A stretch of DNA of 7,932 bases, from assembly GCA_019746155.1 (NCBI GenBank), contig JAIESJ010000230.1, positions 1-7,932 of the forward strand. Reading direction: 5' to 3'. The stretch comes from Burkholderiales bacterium. GTDB lineage: Bacteria; Pseudomonadota; Gammaproteobacteria; Burkholderiales; SG8-41. Below, in pieces: positions 5,825 through 7,932 of this stretch. Below the pieces are notes generated by a model that worked only from the letters and a program-made list of their open reading frames with translations, did not search any database and was not told where the DNA came from. Every line of letters starts with the position of its first letter. Within the stretch, counting starts at the first letter, position 1. The position numbers and the translations under genes are program-made.

Positions 5825-6598
5825 ATGGCACTGGGATTGAAAGGCAAGGTCGCCGTCGTCACCGGCGGCACGGAAGGCATCGGCAGGGCAACGGCGCTCA
5901 AGCTGGCGCAGGAAGGCGCGAGGGTCGCGATCTGCGCCCGGCGCGCGGCACTGCTGGACAAGACTGCGGACGAGATCAAAAAAACCGGCGCCGAAGCGCT
6001 GGCGGTGGTGGCCGACATCAGCAAGGCCGCCGACGTCGAGCGCTTTATCAATGCCGTGGTTGAACGCTTCGGCCGGATCGACATCCTCGTCAATAACGCG
6101 GGCACTTCGGCGCGCGGCAGGTTTCTCGAAGTCGACGACGCCGCCTGGAGCGCGGATCTCGAGTTGAAGCTGTTCGGCGCGATCCGCTGCACGCGGCTGG
6201 CGGTTCCTCATATGAAAAAACAAGGCGGCGGCCGCATCATCAACATCACGATCTCGAGCGCCAAGCAGCCGGGCGCGCAGTCCATGCCCACCTCGGTATC
6301 GCGCGCAGCGGGGCTCGCGCTGACCAAGGCGTTGTCGAAAGAATTTGCGGCCGACAACATCCTGGTGAATACCGTGTGCATCGGCAAGATCAAATCCGGG
6401 CAGCACGAGCGGCGCTATACAAAGGAAGGCATCAGCGCCGACCAGTATTACTCGCAAATGGCCAAAGATGTCCCGCTCGGGCGCGTCGGTGAGGCCGAGG
6501 AGGTCGCCAACGTCATTGCGTTCCTCGCCTCGGATGCGGCCAGCTACGTGACCGGCAGCAGCATCAATCTCGATGGAGGAATTTCGGGGGTGTTATGA
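5825..6598 (+). CDS. Short-chain dehydrogenase/reductase-family protein with altered active site
   Basis: This 257-residue protein is of typical classical-SDR length and fold. The cofactor loop TGGTEGIG is at residues 13-20, a conserved D-I pair (VVADIS) at 62-66, NNAG at 90-93, the strand GGRIINITISS at 135-145, and the C-terminal LASDAASYVTGSSINLDGG at 234-252. Arg39/Arg40 after the second strand (AICARR) suggest NADP(H), as an inference. The catalytic Tyr-x-x-x-Lys is not present. The matching segment PTSVSRAAGLALTKAL (155-170) has Thr156 in the Tyr place and Arg160 in the Lys place, although the surrounding helix is well kept. It may be a divergent subfamily with different chemistry or a non-catalytic binder. 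It is cytoplasmic. Its stop overlaps the start of the following Bug gene by four bases (ATGA), indicating one transcript and coupled translation. Confidence 0.92.
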   Translation: MALGLKGKVAVVTGGTEGIGRATALKLAQEGARVAICARRAALLDKTADEIKKTGAEALAVVADISKAADVERFINAVVERFGRIDILVNNAGTSARGRFLEVDDAAWSADLELKLFGAIRCTRLAVPHMKKQGGGRIINITISSAKQPGAQSMPTSVSRAAGLALTKALSKEFAADNILVNTVCIGKIKSGQHERRYTKEGISADQYYSQMAKDVPLGRVGEAEEVANVIAFLASDAASYVTGSSINLDGGISGVL

Positions 6599-7557
6599 AA
6601 AAAACCGCGCTCGCGCTCCTGTTGCTGGCATCATGGCCCGCCACGGCATTCGCGCAGACGTACCCGGCCAGGCCGATCCGCCTCATCGTTCCTTTTACGC
6701 CGGGCGGCGGCAACGACACCATCGCGCGGCTGATCGGGCAGAAACTCGCCGCGGCCACCGGGCAACAGGTGATCATCGACAACCGGCCCGGCGCGGGCGG
6801 CGCCATAGGCGCGGAAGCCGCGGCCAGGTCTCCCGCAGACGGCTACACCCTCTTCCTCGCCGGCGTCGCGACCCACGGCATCAACCCCAATCTGCGCAAG
6901 AAACTGAGCTACGATCCGGTCCGGGACTTCGACGCGGTGAGTCTCATCGCCTCCGCGCCGCTGCTGGTGGTGGTGCACCCGTCGCTGCCGGTCCAATCCG
7001 TGAAAGAACTGATCGCGCTCGCCAAAGCGAAGCCGGGCCAGATCAACTACGCCTCCAACGGCGCGGGCGGCTCATCGCACATGGCGGTGGAACTGTTCAG
7101 AATGATGACCGGCACCCGCTTCGTTCATATCCCGTACAAAGGATTGTCGCCGGCGCTGACCGAGCTTCTCAGCGGCGAAGTGCAATTGATGTTCAGCAGC
7201 GCGGTCGCCATGCTGCCGCAGGTCAAGGCGGGCAAGCTGCGCGCCATCGCCATGACCGGCGCCAAACGCTCTCCGGCAATCCCCGACATACCGACCGTGG
7301 CGGAAGCGGGCGTGCCCGGCTATGAAACCGGCTCATGGTACGGCATCGTCGCTCCCGCCGGCACGCCGAAAGTAGCGATCGACAGACTGAGCACGGATGT
7401 CATCGCCATCGTCCACTCGCCCGATATCACCGGCCGCCTGAACGACGAAGCGATCATCCCCGTGGGCAGCACGCCCGCGGAATTCACCGCGCACATCAAA
7501 AAGGAACTCGCGCGCTGGGCGCAAGTGATCAGGCAGTCGGGCATCCATCTCGACTGA
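6595..7557 (+). CDS. Bug/TctC-family tripartite tricarboxylate transporter receptor
   Basis: This is the second secreted solute-binding protein of the Bug family in the window, 320 residues. The signal peptide is residues 1-20 (MKK start, LALLLLAS core, cleavage after AFA before QTYP). Signatures are IRLIVPFTPGGGND at 28-41, DNRPGAGGAIGA at 62-73, SPADGYTL at 79-86, SNGAGGSSH at 154-162, HIPYKG at 178-183 and VAPAGTP at 252-258. It clearly differs from the other Bug protein in its binding loops (PGGGND against AGGGTD, GAGGSSH against GSGTTSH), so the two probably bind different ligands. The start lies in the ATGA overlap with the SDR stop; a G-rich run just upstream and the GGAGGA at 6576 can serve initiation. 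The pairing suggests the SDR-like protein acts on, or responds to, the ligand. No transporter membrane subunits are present. Confidence 0.95.
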   Translation: MKKTALALLLLASWPATAFAQTYPARPIRLIVPFTPGGGNDTIARLIGQKLAAATGQQVIIDNRPGAGGAIGAEAAARSPADGYTLFLAGVATHGINPNLRKKLSYDPVRDFDAVSLIASAPLLVVVHPSLPVQSVKELIALAKAKPGQINYASNGAGGSSHMAVELFRMMTGTRFVHIPYKGLSPALTELLSGEVQLMFSSAVAMLPQVKAGKLRAIAMTGAKRSPAIPDIPTVAEAGVPGYETGSWYGIVAPAGTPKVAIDRLSTDVIAIVHSPDITGRLNDEAIIPVGSTPAEFTAHIKKELARWAQVIRQSGIHLD

Positions 7558-7590
7558 AGCCTGCGTCGCCTCAATCTATCCGCATGAAAG

Positions 7591-7625
7591 AAAAAACGGC
7601 TTAGAAATGACTTCTCTAAGCCGTT
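7591..7625 (-). terminator. Intrinsic terminator behind the tRNA-Thr fragment
   Basis: An 11-base-pair perfect stem (7595-7605 with 7615-7625) has a 9-base loop and, on the minus strand, runs into TTTTTT (7591-7596). It lies just after the tRNA 3' end and is its natural terminator. In the plus direction the stem is followed by the T-rich TTGATTCTTT, so it may also stop the Bug transcript. Confidence 0.85.
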
Positions 7626-7632
7626 GATTCTT

Positions 7633-7677
7633 TGGTGCTGTTGAGTGGATTCGAACCACCGACCTACTGATTACGAA
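7633..7677 (-). tRNA. tRNA-Thr(CGU) 3' fragment; probable integration (att) site
   Basis: On the minus strand this reads as the 3' part of a tRNA. It has the anticodon loop TTCGTAA (anticodon CGT, threonine), the 3' anticodon-stem strand TCAGT, a five-base variable loop AGGTC, a T arm GGTGG-TTCGAAT-CCACT, the acceptor strand CAACAGC, discriminator A and encoded CCA. The 5' half is missing: the bases before the loop are CCGGG, which cannot pair with TCAGT, and no D arm or acceptor 5' strand follows. It is therefore a partial gene. A tRNA 3' end with its terminator on one side and an integrase gene on the other is the classic left-over attachment site of an element that inserted into a tRNA gene. 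The intact tRNA would be at the far end of the island. The exact crossover cannot be set from one end. Confidence 0.85.
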
Positions 7678-7690
7678 CCCGGATCAGCGG

Positions 7691-7787
7691 TGTTTGTTAG
7701 ACTTTGCTAATGTTTGAGCTTGTTTAAAACTTATTGTTTCATAAAGGGAAGGCGCTATACTCCGTTCGATTCAGTTGTTCACTGTTT
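7691..7787 (+). repeat. TGTTT motif series between att site and integrase
   Basis: TGTTT occurs at 7691, 7711, 7721, 7735 and 7783, all in the same orientation within an AT-rich stretch. The first three are spaced by 20 and 10 bases, close to whole helical turns. They are candidate arm-type binding sites for the integrase or an excisionase. The motif is short, so chance in AT-rich DNA is a real alternative. Confidence 0.4.
7734..7761 (+). promoter_or_regulatory. Candidate sigma-70 promoter for the integrase
   Basis: TTGTTT (7734-7739) and TATACT (7756-7761) are separated by 16 bases, placing transcription start about 35 bases ahead of the integrase ATG. Overlap with one of the TGTTT motifs would allow the integrase to control its own expression, which is an inference. 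Confidence 0.5.
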
Positions 7788-7803
7788 GAAACGGAGTGTC
7801 TAC

Positions 7804-7932
7804 ATGGCGTCTACATTGCCCGCCAATCAGTCGGTCAAACTCACCAAAACGGTGGCGGATAAAGCCATACTCCCGGCCTCGGGGCAATGCTTTTTGCGCG
7901 ACCGAGAACTCAAGGGTTTTGCGCTGCGTATC
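7804..7932 (+). CDS. Tyrosine-type integrase, N-terminal part (runs off window)
   Basis: Forty-three codons are open to the window end. The sequence contains KLTKTVADKAILPASGQ at residues 12-28 and FLRDRELKGFALRI at 30-43. This is the usual start of the arm-binding N-terminal domain of phage- and island-type tyrosine recombinases, in which a K-L-T-x-x-x-x-x-K-A segment leads to D-x-x-L-K-G-F-x-L-R. The catalytic domain with its Arg-His-Arg-Tyr residues would lie beyond the window. GGAG at 7793-7796, seven bases before the ATG, supports the start. It begins about 125 bases from the tRNA-Thr fragment and points away from it into the presumed island. Family assignment rests on this short N-terminus plus the att context. 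Confidence 0.85.
   Translation, partial: MASTLPANQSVKLTKTVADKAILPASGQCFLRDRELKGFALRI

Noticed and set aside
5765..6457. Minus-strand open frame (230 codons) opposite the SDR gene
   Set aside because: It shows no recognisable domains, and the plus strand carries clear SDR motifs and a ribosome site.
7678..7720. A 5' half of the tRNA-Thr making an intact gene
   Set aside because: An AGCTCA on the minus strand resembles a D-arm start and a CTGAT could pair with ATCAG, but only around an 11-base loop. There is no acceptor 5' strand and the D arm does not fold, so the gene is partial.

Overview
The window reads as a GC-rich chromosomal segment of a betaproteobacterium, most like the Burkholderiales. 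The main evidence is two orphan Bug/TctC-type periplasmic solute receptors, a gene class expanded in that group. They sit among catabolic or accessory enzymes: a flavin-reductase-like flavoprotein, an alpha/beta hydrolase, a class II aldolase-fold protein, a short-chain dehydrogenase and an acyl-CoA dehydrogenase remnant. This assignment is inferred from gene content, not from a marker gene.

Layout, left to right. Bases 1-178 hold a cluster of short direct repeats: six copies of a 16-base core, some inside a longer unit. The cluster replaces the 3' part of a minus-strand DUF2721 membrane-protein gene (to 333). Next come three minus-strand genes: a flavin-reductase-domain protein (418-1044), a Bug receptor (1173-2144) with a clear intrinsic terminator behind it, and an alpha/beta hydrolase (2210-3133) that probably heads the transcript carrying the Bug gene. 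A divergent promoter region (about 3134-3333) separates these from a plus-strand class II aldolase/adducin-family gene (3334-4131). After it lie an inverted pair of heptamer-repeat tracts and a 62-residue N-terminal stub of an acyl-CoA dehydrogenase. The stub abuts the end of a minus-strand HtrA-like protein (4423-5481), which keeps the protease-plus-PDZ layout but has lost all three catalytic triad residues. A plus-strand pair follows: a short-chain dehydrogenase-like protein (5825-6598) and a second Bug receptor (6595-7557), overlapping by four bases.

The right end is a mobile-element boundary. A 3' fragment of a tRNA-Thr(CGU) gene lies on the minus strand at 7633-7677 with its own terminator. 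It is followed by an AT-rich stretch with repeated TGTTT motifs, a good promoter, and the first 43 codons of a tyrosine-type integrase running off the window. This is the expected end of an island integrated into the 3' part of a tRNA gene, with the island extending to the right.

How the genes work together is only partly visible. Each Bug receptor is next to an enzyme gene (hydrolase or dehydrogenase), and no TctA/TctB membrane subunits are present. A receptor paired with a catabolic enzyme is plausible, but no substrate can be named. The less ordinary features are the three enzyme-fold proteins lacking canonical catalytic residues, the repeat-invaded DUF2721 gene, the truncated dehydrogenase next to heptamer repeats, and the island boundary. 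I did not find a clearly new multi-gene system inside the window; the cargo of the island lies outside it.
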